Positions 16,840 to 27,594 of a stretch of DNA of 64,000 nucleotides are shown here, piece after piece (positions within the stretch are counted from its first letter, which is position 1; every line of letters starts with the position of its first letter). The position numbers and the translations under genes were made by a program. The stretch lies in assembly GCF_007004665.1 (NCBI RefSeq), contig NZ_ML660057.1, positions 1 to 64,000 of the forward strand, read 5' to 3'. Below the pieces are notes generated by a model. It saw only the letters and a program-made list of their open reading frames with translations. It was not told the DNA's origin and did no database searches. This DNA comes from Denitrobaculum tricleocarpae (GTDB lineage: Bacteria; Pseudomonadota; Alphaproteobacteria; Kiloniellales; Kiloniellaceae).

Positions 16840-18351
16840 ATGACAATAAAAAGCACCAAACGTCCTCTCATAAGCGATCTCAAATTCTACGATGATCCCG
16901 ACACCGCATGGCAGCGGGTCGACGAGATTTACCGCAGCAGCACCCAGGAACTCCGGACACAGTTTGCGGCCTACCAGCGCGGCGAAGACATCTCCGGACG
17001 GGTGCGTGCCTGCTACCCCTATGTACAGACCCGTACCACCACTGCTGCCAAGGTAGATACACGCCTGTCATACGGTTTTCTCGCGGGGCCCGGTGTCCAC
17101 GGCACCACTCTGACCCGGCCGGACCTCTTCAAGGACTATCTGCGCGAACAGTTTCGTCTGCTTCTGAAAAACCACGAAGCGCCATTGGAAATCGGCGTCT
17201 CCGACATGCCGATCCCCCTGCAGTTTTCCTTTGCCGAGGGCATACACATCGAGGGCAATCTGACGTCGGAACGCTACAGCACCATGGGTGACGTCTTCGA
17301 CCTGCCGGATCTGACGATGATTGACGACAGCATTGTCAACGGGATCTACGAAGTCGCACCCAACCGGCCGCGGCCACTGGCCCTCTTCACCGGCCCGCGT
17401 GTGGACTACAGCCTCCACCGGCTCAAGCACTATACCGCGACCTCGCCGGAGCATTTCCAGAACTTCGTCATCTTCACGAACTACCAGTTTTACGTGGAAG
17501 CCTTCGTTGCGTTTTGCCATGAAATGATGACCGGCACCGAGGAAGATGCACGGCGCAGCCACTATTCGGCTTTCGTCGAGCCCGGCGATGTGGTCACCCC
17601 GAACCGAACCATGCAGAACACTGTCGGGGAGGTGGAACAGGGAACGCCGCCGGCGCGCATGCCGCAGATGCCCGCCTATCATCTGAAGTGCCCCGACAAC
17701 CGCGGCATCACACTGATCAACATCGGTGTCGGCCCCTCGAACGCCAAGACCATTACCGACCACGTTGCCGTGCTACGGCCCCATGCCTGGCTGATGCTCG
17801 GCCATTGCGCCGGATTGCGGCGCGCGCAGAAGCTGGGCGACTACGTGCTGGCACACGGCTATGTGCGGGACGATCATGTGCTCGATCACGATCTGCCCAT
17901 CTCGGTTCCCGTCCCCGCGCTGGCTGAAATGCAGAAGGCGCTGGAGAGCGCCGTGGCCGAAACGACCGGTCTCAACGACTACGACCTGAAACAGGTCATG
18001 CGCACAGGAACGGTGGCCACCATCGACGACCGAAATTGGGAACTCTTGGCGCAGGCGGAAATCGTGAAGCGCTTGAACCAGAGCCGGGCCATCGCCCTGG
18101 ATATGGAATCGGCCACCATCGCCGCCAACGGCTTTCGCTTCCGGGTGCCGTACGGAACGCTGCTCTGTGTGTCGGACAAACCCATCCACGGCGAGATCAA
18201 GCTGCCCGGCATGGCCAACAGCTTTTACCGGCGTCAGGTCGACCAGCACCTGATGATCGGAATCCGCGCCATGGAAATGCTGCGGGAATTCAAGCCCGAA
18301 CGTCTGCATACCCGCAAGCTGCGCAGCTTCGCCGAAGCCGCGTTCCGATAA
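16840..18351 (+). CDS. amn: AMP nucleosidase
   Basis: A 503-residue enzyme hydrolysing AMP to adenine and ribose 5-phosphate (E. coli Amn is 484). The N-terminal half is the AMP-nucleosidase-specific domain (YPYVQTRTTTAAKVDTRLSY). The C-terminal half is a PNP/UDP-type phosphorylase fold with IGVGPSNAKT, LMLGHCAGLR and the catalytic-site ALDMESATIAANGFRFRVP. The ATG at 16840 fits the family start; an upstream in-frame start would add 27 atypical residues. It converges on the MFS gene with a 21-nt gap. Confidence 0.94.
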   Translation: MTIKSTKRPLISDLKFYDDPDTAWQRVDEIYRSSTQELRTQFAAYQRGEDISGRVRACYPYVQTRTTTAAKVDTRLSYGFLAGPGVHGTTLTRPDLFKDYLREQFRLLLKNHEAPLEIGVSDMPIPLQFSFAEGIHIEGNLTSERYSTMGDVFDLPDLTMIDDSIVNGIYEVAPNRPRPLALFTGPRVDYSLHRLKHYTATSPEHFQNFVIFTNYQFYVEAFVAFCHEMMTGTEEDARRSHYSAFVEPGDVVTPNRTMQNTVGEVEQGTPPARMPQMPAYHLKCPDNRGITLINIGVGPSNAKTITDHVAVLRPHAWLMLGHCAGLRRAQKLGDYVLAHGYVRDDHVLDHDLPISVPVPALAEMQKALESAVAETTGLNDYDLKQVMRTGTVATIDDRNWELLAQAEIVKRLNQSRAIALDMESATIAANGFRFRVPYGTLLCVSDKPIHGEIKLPGMANSFYRRQVDQHLMIGIRAMEMLREFKPERLHTRKLRSFAEAAFR

Positions 18352-18372
18352 GCGAGAGTCTTGGGGGCGGAT

Positions 18373-19647
18373 TTAGCTCCCCGCGGGATCTTTGCCGTCA
18401 CTCCCGGATGCGGGGTCAGGCTCCTGGTTTCGCGCGGATGCGACATGGGCGATTACGGTCGTCATGCGCGGCGCGAAGACCAGCGGGCGCCGCAAGACCC
18501 GCAGAATGGTCCTGCGCGACGATGCGCGGTAAAGCGCAAAGCCGAACAACATCACCTGAACCGTTGCGATGCAGTAGTAGAGTCCTCCGGCTCCGGCGAA
18601 ACCCATCACCGTTGCGGCGATCAAAGGCCCCGCAGCCGCAGCGCAGCCGTAGACGACCATCAGCCCGCCCGCTGCATTGACCCGCTGTTCCGCGTCCAGA
18701 AAGTCGTTGGCGTGGGCCGTGCAAACCGGATGCAGGGCGAAGGCGGCGCCACCGAAAACGGCAGTGAGCGCGTAGATCGCCATGGGATCAACCCCGGCCA
18801 TCAGCGCCATTCCCAGGCAAGTCAAACCGATCAGGGCCGCCAGAACCATGATGATGTGCCGCCGGTCGAAGTGATCGGAGAGTTTGCCCAGCGGCCACTG
18901 TAGAACCAGGCCGCCGAAAATGGTCATGCCCATGAAAATGGAAACGCCGCTCAAGGGCAGCCCCGCCTCCTTGGCGAAGACGGGACCCATGCCGTAAAAG
19001 GCCGCGTTGGAGATCCCGGCCACGGCGCAGCCCACCACGGCAAGTGGCGAGAGCTTAAAGAGATCCGTGACTCCGAAGCTGATTTTGGGAACCGGCGCAG
19101 GCGCCTCGGACTGAGTGAGCGAAATCGGAATGATGGCAACAGAGAAGAGGACCGACACCAGCACGAAAAGGCTCACCTTTTGGGTGTCGTCCAGATTGAT
19201 CAGAAACTGCCCGCTGCCCAGGGCCAGATAAAAAGTGATCATGTAGATGGAGAGGACCTGCCCGCGGATCTGGTTGGTAGCCCGTTCATTGATCCAGCTT
19301 TCGGCGACCATGAAGACACCGGACAGGCACAGCCCGGCGATCACCCGGAAAACAGCCCAGGCCCAGGGATTGACTACAAAAGCGTGGCACAGGGGCAGAA
19401 TGGAAAGCAGCGCCGCAAAAGCAGCGAAGGCTCTGATATGGCCGACCTTTCGGATTACCTCACGGCACCAGAATACGCCGATGACCAAACCAAGAAAATA
19501 GGACGACATGATCGCGCCGGTCGTCTCGGTCGAGCCGAACTGAAGACTTGAGCGCACCGAAAGAAGGGTCGAGAAAAGGCCGTTCCCAAGCGCCAGATAG
19601 GCGATCGCAAGAAGCAGTGCCGCGATCGACGAGAGGGTTTTAAGCAT
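18373..19647 (-). CDS. MFS transporter (YcaD-like)
   Basis: A 424-residue carrier with about 12 hydrophobic helices and a polar C-terminal tail. The loop between helices 2 and 3 is weakly conserved (WCREVIRKVGHIR). The central ESWINERATNQIRGQVLSIY segment is typical of the YcaD-like major-facilitator subgroup, whose substrates are not established. It is divergently transcribed from the large MscS gene, with a C10 run in the shared intergenic region. Confidence 0.86.
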   Translation of the reverse strand: MLKTLSSIAALLLAIAYLALGNGLFSTLLSVRSSLQFGSTETTGAIMSSYFLGLVIGVFWCREVIRKVGHIRAFAAFAALLSILPLCHAFVVNPWAWAVFRVIAGLCLSGVFMVAESWINERATNQIRGQVLSIYMITFYLALGSGQFLINLDDTQKVSLFVLVSVLFSVAIIPISLTQSEAPAPVPKISFGVTDLFKLSPLAVVGCAVAGISNAAFYGMGPVFAKEAGLPLSGVSIFMGMTIFGGLVLQWPLGKLSDHFDRRHIIMVLAALIGLTCLGMALMAGVDPMAIYALTAVFGGAAFALHPVCTAHANDFLDAEQRVNAAGGLMVVYGCAAAAGPLIAATVMGFAGAGGLYYCIATVQVMLFGFALYRASSRRTILRVLRRPLVFAPRMTTVIAHVASARNQEPDPASGSDGKDPAGS

Positions 19648-19780
19648 CCTGAGAGCCGAAGGTGGGTCGAAGAAAAGTGAATTCGCGAGTCTTCCAAACT
19701 ATTGCGAGATGTTGACCCCGGCTTTGCGGCTTGTCCATCGGAATTACGTACGGTTAACTTGCGCCCCCTTTCACCTCACG

Positions 19781-19790
19781 CCCCCCCCCC
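19781..19790. repeat. Homopolymeric C10 tract between divergent genes
   Basis: Ten consecutive C residues lie in the 224-nt region between the MFS gene and the MscS gene. Tracts of this length can slip during replication, and here a length change would alter promoter spacing rather than a reading frame. It could also be a sequencing artefact. Confidence 0.5.
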
Positions 19791-19871
19791 GAACAGCGTT
19801 CATTGCCACGTCTCAGTGATTTTGTTCGCGTCACAACGATCATGCTAAGCTCGGAGAGGACTGTGCAGGCA

Positions 19872-22169
19872 ATGGAGTCGGTCGTGATATCTGGCGTTGA
19901 AATTCCCAAAGTGGCGGGAAGAGGCATTTCGCAGATCTTCTGGCTGGCGTTTCTGCTTCTAGCCATACAGGCAACGACGCTTCCCGCATCACCGGTGTCG
20001 GCGCAAAGCCTGCCGGGCGTCCCCTCTCAAACCTCGAGCGAAACGGACGCGCAGCCGTCCCTGCTCAGCGGCGAACTGACCGCTGCCGAACGAAGAGACC
20101 TGCTGGCACGCCTGAGCGACAGCGAAGTCCGGCAGCTGATGGTGGATTTCCTCGATCAGAATTCCGCTGCAGGCAGCGACGCCAACTCCGCAGGCATGAT
20201 CTCGGACTTCGAGACCAACGCCCATATCGTCCGCGAGCGGCTGGCGGCGGTCCTGGCCTCGGCGCCACGCTTTCCGGAACTGCTATCCAGCTTTGCCGAT
20301 CATGTCGCGCCGCCGGGGCGCGGCGGCGAATTCTTCCTGATCCTCGCTGCGGGCTTCGCGTTCATATTCGGCGCAGGCGCGGCGGCGGAATTCGGCTTTC
20401 GGCGCATCACCGAAAAGCTGCGTCGGGAGATCGATCAGGCGGCGCCTGTTACAACTGCGGGCAAAGCGGGGTATCTGCTGCTACGGGTCGTACTCGACGT
20501 GGTTGCGATAGGCGTCTTTGCCCTCGTCGCACTTGCCTGCTTCTTTGCCCTTTATCAGGGCCACCCTCCGGTGCGATTGCTGGTACTGACTATGGTCAGC
20601 GCCGCCGTCGTCATGCGCAGCGTATCCCTGATTTCGCGCTTTCTCCTGGCCCCACAGACACCATCGCTGAGGTGCCTGCCCTTCGACGACGATTTTTCGC
20701 AACGGCTGCACGCGCAATTCCTATGCCTCGCTGCGTTCTCGTTCCTCTTCATGGGCGGCAACCTCTTGCGCCCTTACGGCATGGACCCCAATCTGAGCAG
20801 TCTTTTCCATATTGCCGTCGGCTCTACCTTTTCTCTGCTGCTGATCGGTTTTATCTGGAGCGACAGACGCGACGTCGCACGTCTGATTGCCTGTCAGGGC
20901 GCGCCCGAGACCGTCGGTGACCGCCTGCGGACGATCTTCAGTCAGTTCTGGCACCTGCTCGCGATCGCCTATGTCCTGGCCATCTTCATCATTGCCATGG
21001 CCACAGCGCTGATCGGTCATGACCGCGTCACCTTTGCCGGTATGGGCAGCTTCTTGATCGTCGTCGCGGTCCCTCTGATCGACTACACCCTGCGTCAGAT
21101 TATCAGTGACAGCGTCAAACCGGACAGCGCAGGTTACGGCTATCTGCGGATCGTCTTTCGCGCCATTCGTTTGTTGCTGGTGATCCTCGCGGTTCTGGTG
21201 TTCGCCAGACTTTGGGGCATCGATATTTTTGCCATCTCTGCCGGTGGTCTCGGGGCATCGGCGATCCGTGCCATCGTCGAGATCGGCTTCACCCTTCTGA
21301 TCGCCTATGTCATCTGGGAAGTGGCGCAGCATGCCATCGACCGGCGGATCAAAGCCGACGGCGGTGATGAAATTGTCGAGAGAGAGGGCGAAGGCGGCGG
21401 TAAAGGCGCGACGCGCCTGGCCACCCTCCTCCCGCTCTTACGGAAATTCCTTTTCATCACCATCCTGGTCATGGCGGTCATGGTCATCCTCTCGGCGCTG
21501 GGTGTGAACGTCGGACCGCTCCTGGCCGGCGCCGGTGTGATCGGTATCGCCATCGGCTTTGGCGCACAGACCCTCGTGAAAGACATCGTCTCAGGCGTCT
21601 TCTTTCTGGTCGATGATGCCTTCCGGATCGGCGAGTACGTGGATATCGGCGATGTGAAGGGCACGGTCGAAGCGATCAACGTGCGCTCCCTGGTTCTGCG
21701 CCATCACCGGGGTCCGCTGCACACCGTTCCCTTCGGCGAGATCAAGTACCTGACCAACTACAGCCGCGACTGGGTTATTATGAAGCTGGAGTTCCGCGTC
21801 ACCTACGACACCGACATCAACAAGGTGAAGAAGATCTTCAAGCGCATTGGCTCCGAATTGCTGGAGGACGAAATCCTGGGATCCGGTTTCCTGGAGCCGC
21901 TGAAGTCCCAGGGCGTGAAGGCCATGGAGGATTCCGCCATGATCCTGCGCGCCAAATTCAAGGCGAAACCGGGTGAACAGTTCATGATCCGCAAGGAAGT
22001 CTACCGCCGGGTACAGGAGGCCTTTCACGAAAACGGCATCGAGTTCGCTCATCGTCGGGTTCTGGTGGATATTCCGGAGTCCATGAACGAAAATCCGGAT
22101 ATGAAAAAGCGAATCGAGGAAGCCGCCGCCGCGGCCATGTCCGACGACGGTCAGGTCCAGGGGGCGTAA
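19872..22169 (+). CDS. Mechanosensitive ion channel, MscS family (large form)
   Basis: A 765-residue inner-membrane channel. The ATG at 19872 gives a standard signal peptide ending PVSAQS; a TTG at 19803 and an ATG at 19842 are alternatives. A periplasmic helical region (about 40-160) leads to several membrane helices. The MscS core follows, with pore helix [31 protein letters not shown], and the beta domain [17 protein letters not shown]. Size and layout resemble YbdG/MscK-like channels. It opens under membrane tension to release osmolytes. Confidence 0.9.
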   Translation: MESVVISGVEIPKVAGRGISQIFWLAFLLLAIQATTLPASPVSAQSLPGVPSQTSSETDAQPSLLSGELTAAERRDLLARLSDSEVRQLMVDFLDQNSAAGSDANSAGMISDFETNAHIVRERLAAVLASAPRFPELLSSFADHVAPPGRGGEFFLILAAGFAFIFGAGAAAEFGFRRITEKLRREIDQAAPVTTAGKAGYLLLRVVLDVVAIGVFALVALACFFALYQGHPPVRLLVLTMVSAAVVMRSVSLISRFLLAPQTPSLRCLPFDDDFSQRLHAQFLCLAAFSFLFMGGNLLRPYGMDPNLSSLFHIAVGSTFSLLLIGFIWSDRRDVARLIACQGAPETVGDRLRTIFSQFWHLLAIAYVLAIFIIAMATALIGHDRVTFAGMGSFLIVVAVPLIDYTLRQIISDSVKPDSAGYGYLRIVFRAIRLLLVILAVLVFARLWGIDIFAISAGGLGASAIRAIVEIGFTLLIAYVIWEVAQHAIDRRIKADGGDEIVEREGEGGGKGATRLATLLPLLRKFLFITILVMAVMVILSALGVNVGPLLAGAGVIGIAIGFGAQTLVKDIVSGVFFLVDDAFRIGEYVDIGDVKGTVEAINVRSLVLRHHRGPLHTVPFGEIKYLTNYSRDWVIMKLEFRVTYDTDINKVKKIFKRIGSELLEDEILGSGFLEPLKSQGVKAMEDSAMILRAKFKAKPGEQFMIRKEVYRRVQEAFHENGIEFAHRRVLVDIPESMNENPDMKKRIEEAAAAAMSDDGQVQGA

Positions 22170-22249
22170 CGATAAGCTGTTCGGGCCCTCCGTTGTTCGA
22201 GAACCCGATTTACTCTGTCGTGCAGGAATCAGTTCAAGGACGAGCTCTG

Positions 22250-23125
22250 ATGACATCCAGTGAAGAACTGCCAAAAGAACGCGTCACTGTGCTGGGCAAG
22301 GAAATGGCCTATGTCGAGATCGGCGAAGGCGACCCGATTGTCTTTCTGCACGGCAATCCGACCTCGTCCTACCTCTGGCGTAACATCATGCCGCATTTGG
22401 CGGATCGCGGCCGCTGTATCGCGCCAGATCTGATCGGAATGGGCGATTCGGAGAAACTCGATGACAGTGGGCCTGGTTCCTACCGCTTCGTCGAACACCG
22501 CAAGTATCTCGACGCGCTCCTTGACGCCATTGGGGTGGGAGAAAACGTCACTCTCGTGATCCACGACTGGGGGTCTGCGCTCGGGTTCGATTGGGCGCGC
22601 CGTCATCCTGGTGCGGTGAAAGGCATCGCCTACATGGAAGGCATCGTACGGCCCGTCAGTTGGGACGACTGGCCCGAAGCGATCACACCGCTTTTCGAGG
22701 GCTTTCGCTCGGATGCCGGCGAAGCGATGGTCCTGCAGAAGAACATCTTCGTTGAGAAGGTTTTGCCGGGATCAGTGTTGCGCGGTCTCACCGAGGCTGA
22801 AATGGCGGTGTACCGCCGTCCCTTCGCGGAGGCCGGTGAAGACCGGCGCCCGACGCTCACTTGGCCACGTCAAATCCCGCTATCCGGCGAGCCGGAAGAC
22901 GTGGTTCAGATCGTCTCGGATTATGCGGAGTGGATGGCAGAGAACGATTTGCCCAAACTCTTCATCAACGCCGAGCCAGGGGCGATCCTGGTCGGCGCGC
23001 AACGCGATTTCTGCCGCAGCTGGACCAATCAGAGCGAGGTGACGGTTGCCGGCAGCCACTTTATTCAGGAAGATTCGCCCGAGGAGATCGGTCAGGCCCT
23101 GGCGGCCTGGCATAGAGACCTCTGA
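22250..23125 (+). CDS. dhaA: Haloalkane dehalogenase (HLD-II type)
   Basis: A 291-residue alpha/beta hydrolase releasing halide from haloalkanes. Every key residue of the DhaA-type (subfamily II) pattern is visible: halide-binding Asn36 (HGNPTSS), nucleophile Asp106 and halide-binding Trp107 (HDWGSALGF), acid Glu130 (YMEGIVRP) and base His270 ([10 protein letters not shown]). The positions match DhaA of Rhodococcus almost exactly. The start at 22250 follows AAGGA; an upstream in-frame start is less likely. It lies 80 nt after the MscS gene and 26 nt before the phosphatase gene. The natural substrate is unknown. Confidence 0.93.
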   Translation: MTSSEELPKERVTVLGKEMAYVEIGEGDPIVFLHGNPTSSYLWRNIMPHLADRGRCIAPDLIGMGDSEKLDDSGPGSYRFVEHRKYLDALLDAIGVGENVTLVIHDWGSALGFDWARRHPGAVKGIAYMEGIVRPVSWDDWPEAITPLFEGFRSDAGEAMVLQKNIFVEKVLPGSVLRGLTEAEMAVYRRPFAEAGEDRRPTLTWPRQIPLSGEPEDVVQIVSDYAEWMAENDLPKLFINAEPGAILVGAQRDFCRSWTNQSEVTVAGSHFIQEDSPEEIGQALAAWHRDL

Positions 23126-23151
23126 AGCTTCGAGCAAACGGCACTCTGTAT

Positions 23152-23685
23152 ATGAAAAAACTCTATCTTCTGCGTCACGCCAAGTCAGACTGGAAAACGC
23201 CCGCCAACGGGGATTTCGAACGGCCCCTGGCCCCACGCGGTCAGAAAGCGGCGCCCAGAATGGGACAGGAAATCGCCCGGCTGAAGATAAAGCCGGGTCT
23301 CGTGCTCTGCTCGACGGCCAGGCGTGCCGCGCAAACCTATGAGCTCATCGCCGAAAATCTGCCCAAGAAGCACATTGTGGAGCACCGCCTGGATCTCTAC
23401 ATGGCGTCTCCCGCCAAATTGCTCAAGATCATCCGTCAGCAGTCCGACGATTTCGAGTCGATCCTGATGATCGGGCATAACCCTGGAACCGAGGCCCTGG
23501 CATCGCACATTGCCGGCCCCGAGTCGCCTCGCCGCCTGCTCGCCGATCTGAACGAAAAGTACCCCACGGCGGCCTTGGCGGCCTTCGATCTGGACATCGG
23601 CGCCTGGCGGGATCTATCGCCCGGTGACGGCACCTTGACTTACTTTATCAAGCCGCGGGATCTGGTCTGCGAAGAAACGCATTGA
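23152..23685 (+). CDS. Histidine phosphatase family protein (SixA-like)
   Basis: A 177-residue phosphatase. The signature RHAKSDW near the N-terminus gives the phosphorylated His, and GHNPGTEALA holds the second catalytic His. The pattern is that of SixA-like phosphohistidine phosphatases, which remove phosphate from Hpt domains or PTS proteins. Alphaproteobacterial members are mostly uncharacterised. It is probably transcribed with dhaA and converges on the sugar-acid operon. Confidence 0.88.
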   Translation: MKKLYLLRHAKSDWKTPANGDFERPLAPRGQKAAPRMGQEIARLKIKPGLVLCSTARRAAQTYELIAENLPKKHIVEHRLDLYMASPAKLLKIIRQQSDDFESILMIGHNPGTEALASHIAGPESPRRLLADLNEKYPTAALAAFDLDIGAWRDLSPGDGTLTYFIKPRDLVCEETH

Positions 23686-23770
23686 GATCAGCCGGGTCAG
23701 CTTGAAGCGGGCGCCATACCGCCTGCCCCGCCTGTCAAACCTGAGCCGGCAAGCGACGAACCGGGACCGC

Positions 23771-24802
23771 TCACGCCACTTCGGTTTCGACACCCTCGGT
23801 CGCGTTGCGATTGCTTGCCATGTTCAAACACATGGAAAAGGCATTCTGCGTCGGTACCAGGTTGGCGCAGGCCTGTCCCGCGATATCGAAAGCTGTGCCG
23901 TGGGCCGGCGTGGTGAGCGGCAGCGGCAGCCCGGCCAGGACCGAGACACCCCTGTCGAAGCCCAGCAGCTTGATGGCGATCTGACCCTGATCGTGATACA
24001 TGGTGACCACCGCATCGTACTCGCCGTCACGCACCTTGAGCCAGAGCGTATCGGCGGGCAGCGGACCCGTGCAGTTCACCTGTTTTTGCCGTGCCCGTTC
24101 GACGGCAGGGCCAATCACCCGGGTTTCCTCATCCCCCATCAGTCCGCCATCGCCCGCATGGGGATTGTATGCGGCGACCACAATCCGAGGGCGCTCGTAT
24201 CCGGCCATCTTCAAGGTGCGGTCCGTCAGATGGATGCCTTCCTCGATGCGTTCAATGGTCAGAAGCTTAGGCACGTCTTTCATCGCGACATGGCTGGTGA
24301 TGCGTCCGTTCCACATGCCTTTCGCAACATTGAATTCACTGGCGGGCGTCGTGAGCCCGAAGAAGTCGTGAGCAAAGCCAAGTTCGTCGGTGAAGTCGTT
24401 GCCGCCCATATGCATTGAGCTTTTGTTGAAGGGCATGAAGACGGCGCCGTCGATATGTCCATCTCTGAAGAGCTCAAACGCCTTTTTCAGGCCTGCGATC
24501 GACGATATCCCACCCTGGGCCGAGACCTCTGCAACGGGCACGTCACCGATGCCGTCGATCTCGAGATCAAGATGCAGGATCTCGCCCTCCGCAATATCGG
24601 TAACGGCATCAATAGCGGCGTGGCGGACAGCTTCGATTTTCGTTCCCAGCTGTGCCTCGCCCCGGACAAAGATTTCCGGCGCACCAATGACGACCAGATT
24701 CGCGGAGGCGCGCACCTCCGCTTCGCGCAGCAGCCGCACAAGAAGTTCAGGGCCTATGCCGCCCGGGTCGCCCTGGATCAACGCGATGGTCTTTTTGGTC
24801 AT
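23771..24802 (-). CDS. PdxA2-type 4-phospho-hydroxyacid dehydrogenase
   Basis: A 343-residue metal- and NAD-dependent dehydrogenase of the PdxA family. Seen are the start IALIQGDPGGIGPELL, the metal-ligand histidines in NPHAGDGGLMGDEE and YHDQGQIAIKLLGF, and the C-terminal TTPAHGTAFDIAG. Paralogues of PdxA in catabolic operons (PdxA2) oxidise 4-phospho-threonate or -erythronate made by a DUF1537 kinase; no such kinase is present here. Its ATG overlaps the gntR stop. It is the last gene of the operon, so a catabolic role is more likely than vitamin B6 synthesis. Confidence 0.85.
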   Translation of the reverse strand: MTKKTIALIQGDPGGIGPELLVRLLREAEVRASANLVVIGAPEIFVRGEAQLGTKIEAVRHAAIDAVTDIAEGEILHLDLEIDGIGDVPVAEVSAQGGISSIAGLKKAFELFRDGHIDGAVFMPFNKSSMHMGGNDFTDELGFAHDFFGLTTPASEFNVAKGMWNGRITSHVAMKDVPKLLTIERIEEGIHLTDRTLKMAGYERPRIVVAAYNPHAGDGGLMGDEETRVIGPAVERARQKQVNCTGPLPADTLWLKVRDGEYDAVVTMYHDQGQIAIKLLGFDRGVSVLAGLPLPLTTPAHGTAFDIAGQACANLVPTQNAFSMCLNMASNRNATEGVETEVA

Positions 24803-25509
24803 TTCTTCTCCTCTTCCTGAAGAATCGCCTGAGCGGCGGCAATGTTGGTGATCGCGGTCTCGAGATGCCGGCGCAGATGCTGCGCGCAGTCCTTGCCATT
24901 GCGGGCCTGCAGGGCAACCGAGACGTCCTCGTGCTGGCCGAGGGTACTGTCGCGCCCGGTGCGCAGCTTCGAGGATATGAAGCGGGCACGCCAAAGCCGC
25001 GCATTCAGTGTTTTATGGGTTTCCAGCAGCGGCGTGTTTCGGGCCGCCCTGACGATCGTCTGATGAAATTCCATATCCCAACGGAAGAACTCGAGCGGAT
25101 CGGTATCCGGCGGGGCCGATCCCATTTTCCGGCTGAGTTGGACCACGTGCTGGATTTCATCGTCCGTCGCGTTTGCGCAGGCAAGCTCTCCCGCGAAAGC
25201 CTCCAGCGCGCCCAGAAGCGCAAGATTTTGTGCGAGTTCCTCGAGCGAGGGATCGGCAACACGAGGCCTGCGGGTCGGGCCGTAGACCACCAGTCCTTCA
25301 TGTTCGAGGATGCGCAAGGCTTCCTTCAATGGTGTTCGGCTGATGCCCAGCGCCTCGGCCAAATCCCGTTCGGGGACCGGCATGCCGGCCTTGAGCTTGC
25401 CCAGGAGAATGAATTCGCGCAGCGTGTCAGCAGCCTCTTCCGCAAGGCTTTTGCGCGGTGATATCGCACCGAGTGCCCGCAGTTCCGATGCCCAGGACGC
25501 CGCCGACAT
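24799..25509 (-). CDS. GntR-family regulator, FCD (FadR-like) subgroup
   Basis: A 236-residue repressor. Residues about 22-85 are the winged helix (LREFILLGKLKAGMPVPERD, then ALGISRTPLKEALRILEHEG). Residues about 95-225 are an FCD ligand domain with the metal-ligand pattern D...H...H (DMEFHQTIV, GQHEDVSVAL, HLRRHLETA). It lies inside the operon between the aldolase and dehydrogenase genes and should bind the palindrome at 30743-30758, giving feedback by the sugar acid or its product. Confidence 0.92.
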   Translation of the reverse strand: MSAASWASELRALGAISPRKSLAEEAADTLREFILLGKLKAGMPVPERDLAEALGISRTPLKEALRILEHEGLVVYGPTRRPRVADPSLEELAQNLALLGALEAFAGELACANATDDEIQHVVQLSRKMGSAPPDTDPLEFFRWDMEFHQTIVRAARNTPLLETHKTLNARLWRARFISSKLRTGRDSTLGQHEDVSVALQARNGKDCAQHLRRHLETAITNIAAAQAILQEEEKK

Positions 25510-25510
25510 G

Positions 25511-26422
25511 CTACTTACCCCACCGCAATGCGACCGGGTCGAGCGGGCGCAGCAGTTCCATCAACGCTGCAAGGGGCTCGGGTGGCAAGGGCACGATAGG
25601 ATGACGGCAGAAGGCGGATTTGATCACCCCGCCCTCAAGCATCGTCTCCTTCGCGGCGCGGAAACCGCACTGGCGGTTCTCGTGATTGATGACGGGCAGA
25701 ACCCGCGCGTAGGCCTCCCGCGCCTTGTCGCGGTCGCCGGCCAGATGATGTGTCACAACCGGCTTGATCTGGTCGGGGATCGTCGCCGAGGTCATGGTGC
25801 CTGTTGCTCCGGCATCCAGATCGGCCAGCAGGGTGATGCCTTCCTCGCCGTCGAAGGGCCCGTCGATATGATCGCCGGCCGTGGCCAGCAGAGCACGCAG
25901 TTTGGCCGCGGTACCCACGCTTTCGATCTTCAGCAGCTTCAACATCTCGATCTCGCGCGCCATTCTGGCCAGGAGCGGAACGTCGAGCTCGACGCCCGAC
26001 AAAGGCGCATCCTGCAGCATGATCGGAATGCCGACTTCGCCCACCCTGGCAAACTGCTCGAAGATCTGGGTGGGCGCGCCCTTCAGCAATGCGCCATGGT
26101 AAGGGGCCATCATCATCACAATATCGGCCCCCATATCCTTGGCCTGCCGCGCGCGGGCAACGGCGATGTCGGTTGCAAAATGGCTGATGGTCACGATGAC
26201 CGGTACGCGGCCCGCGACGTGTTCCAGGCTGAGCCGGGTCAGGGTCTCGCGCTCGGCATCCGACAAGAGGAACTGCTCGGAGTAATTGGCCAGGATACAG
26301 AGGCCGTCGACGCCCTGGTCGATCATACAGTCCATCACACGGCGATTGCCGTCGTCATCGAGCGTGCCGTCCGGATTGAAAGCTGTCGGCGCAACCGGCC
26401 AGATGCCGTTGTAGGGTTTCAT
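25511..26422 (-). CDS. Dihydrodipicolinate synthase-family aldolase
   Basis: A 303-residue class I aldolase/dehydratase of the DapA superfamily. The Schiff-base Lys is Lys165 in LLKIES. Two departures from DapA stand out: the catalytic Tyr of the YNxP motif is Gln137 (IMLQDAP), and the GGTTGE loop reads ANYSEQ. It is therefore not a lysine-biosynthesis enzyme. With a rhamnonate-dehydratase-like enzyme next to it (overlap 4 nt), it probably cleaves or dehydrates a 2-keto-3-deoxy sugar acid. Confidence 0.85.
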   Translation of the reverse strand: MKPYNGIWPVAPTAFNPDGTLDDDGNRRVMDCMIDQGVDGLCILANYSEQFLLSDAERETLTRLSLEHVAGRVPVIVTISHFATDIAVARARQAKDMGADIVMMMAPYHGALLKGAPTQIFEQFARVGEVGIPIMLQDAPLSGVELDVPLLARMAREIEMLKLLKIESVGTAAKLRALLATAGDHIDGPFDGEEGITLLADLDAGATGTMTSATIPDQIKPVVTHHLAGDRDKAREAYARVLPVINHENRQCGFRAAKETMLEGGVIKSAFCRHPIVPLPPEPLAALMELLRPLDPVALRWGK

Positions 26423-27591
26423 TCCATGACCTCAAAATTCTCCAGGTGCTTGTCGCTGATCGAGATACCCAGACCCGGCGTATCGTCATCCAATTGCAGG
26501 TAACCGTCCCTGGCGACCGGTTCTCCATCGAAGATGTAGTAGAATAGTTCGTTGCCGACTTCCACATCGAAGACTGGGAAATACTCGCTGATCGGGCAAT
26601 TCAGGTTGGCCATTGTCAGGTGATAATTGTGCATCTGTCCGGCGTGCGGGATCACGGGCACCTGATGCGCCTCGGCGACAGCGTTGATCTTTTGCGCTGC
26701 CGTAACACCGCCCACGCGGTTGGTATCGTATTGCAGGACGCTCACGGCCCCGGATTGCAAAAGCTGTGCACAGCCCAGAAGGCCGAATTCATGCTCGCCG
26801 CCGGAGATCGGGATCGGGCCTTTGTTGAGTTCGGCATACCCCCGGATGTCGTCGGCGATTACGGGTTCCTCCAACCAGCGCGGCTCGTACTTTTCCAGCT
26901 TCGGCAACATGCGGCGGGTGTAGTCGAGGTTCCAGCCCATATAGGCCTCGAGCATCAGGTCACGGTCATAGCCGATCACTTCGCGCAACGCTTCGACCCG
27001 CTTCAGGTTCTCGCGCATCCCCGACATGCCGTCCTTGGGACCGTACCCGAAGCGGGATTTGAACCCCTGATAGCCTTGCTTCAGTGCCGCTTCGGCTTCA
27101 GCCTGCATGGTCTCGACGGGACCGGCATAGAGTTTGGAATAGTAAACCGGGATCTTCTCCTTGGTGCGGCCACCGAGAAGCTTGAAGACCGGCTTACCGG
27201 TCAGCTTGCCCATGAGATCCCAGATCGCAATGTCGATTGCCGAAATCGCCGTCATGCCGATGCCGCGCCGTCCCCAGGCGTGGGTCCGGCGGTACATCTT
27301 CTCCCAGATATAGGCGTAGTCGAAGGGATCTTCACCGATCACCAGCGCGGCATACCAGTCGTCGATCGCCTTCTTGACCACTGTTGGTGCCAGGGCCGCG
27401 TTGCCGATTCCGATCGTGCCGTCCTCGGTCTCGACTTCGCAGGTCAGCCATTGGTGGAAGCGGAACGACGACATGGCGTCTCCCTTGTCCCACAAAGCAT
27501 CCGAGGCATTGCTGCAGAAATTACCGCTCGGCGGCACTGTGGGGCCGGTCCAGTTCCAGACACGCGCTCTTACGGATTTAATTCGGGTCAT
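26419..27591 (-). CDS. Enolase-superfamily sugar acid dehydratase (L-rhamnonate dehydratase-like)
   Basis: A 390-residue enolase-superfamily enzyme. The barrel shows the first metal ligands on [12 protein letters not shown], the second in [10 protein letters not shown] and the third in ISGGEHEFG. The segments [19 protein letters not shown] and [11 protein letters not shown] are typical of the rhamnonate dehydratase group, whose members dehydrate L-rhamnonate, L-mannonate, L-lyxonate or D-gulonate to 2-keto-3-deoxy acids. No rhamnose dehydrogenase or lactonase is nearby, so a free sugar acid taken up by the adjacent transporter is the likely substrate. Confidence 0.86.
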   Translation of the reverse strand: MTRIKSVRARVWNWTGPTVPPSGNFCSNASDALWDKGDAMSSFRFHQWLTCEVETEDGTIGIGNAALAPTVVKKAIDDWYAALVIGEDPFDYAYIWEKMYRRTHAWGRRGIGMTAISAIDIAIWDLMGKLTGKPVFKLLGGRTKEKIPVYYSKLYAGPVETMQAEAEAALKQGYQGFKSRFGYGPKDGMSGMRENLKRVEALREVIGYDRDLMLEAYMGWNLDYTRRMLPKLEKYEPRWLEEPVIADDIRGYAELNKGPIPISGGEHEFGLLGCAQLLQSGAVSVLQYDTNRVGGVTAAQKINAVAEAHQVPVIPHAGQMHNYHLTMANLNCPISEYFPVFDVEVGNELFYYIFDGEPVARDGYLQLDDDTPGLGISISDKHLENFEVME

Positions 27592-27594
27592 ATC

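Noticed and set aside
25511-26422. Assignment as dapA (lysine biosynthesis)
   Set aside because: Catalytic Tyr is Gln137, the GGTTGE loop is missing, and the gene sits in a catabolic operon.
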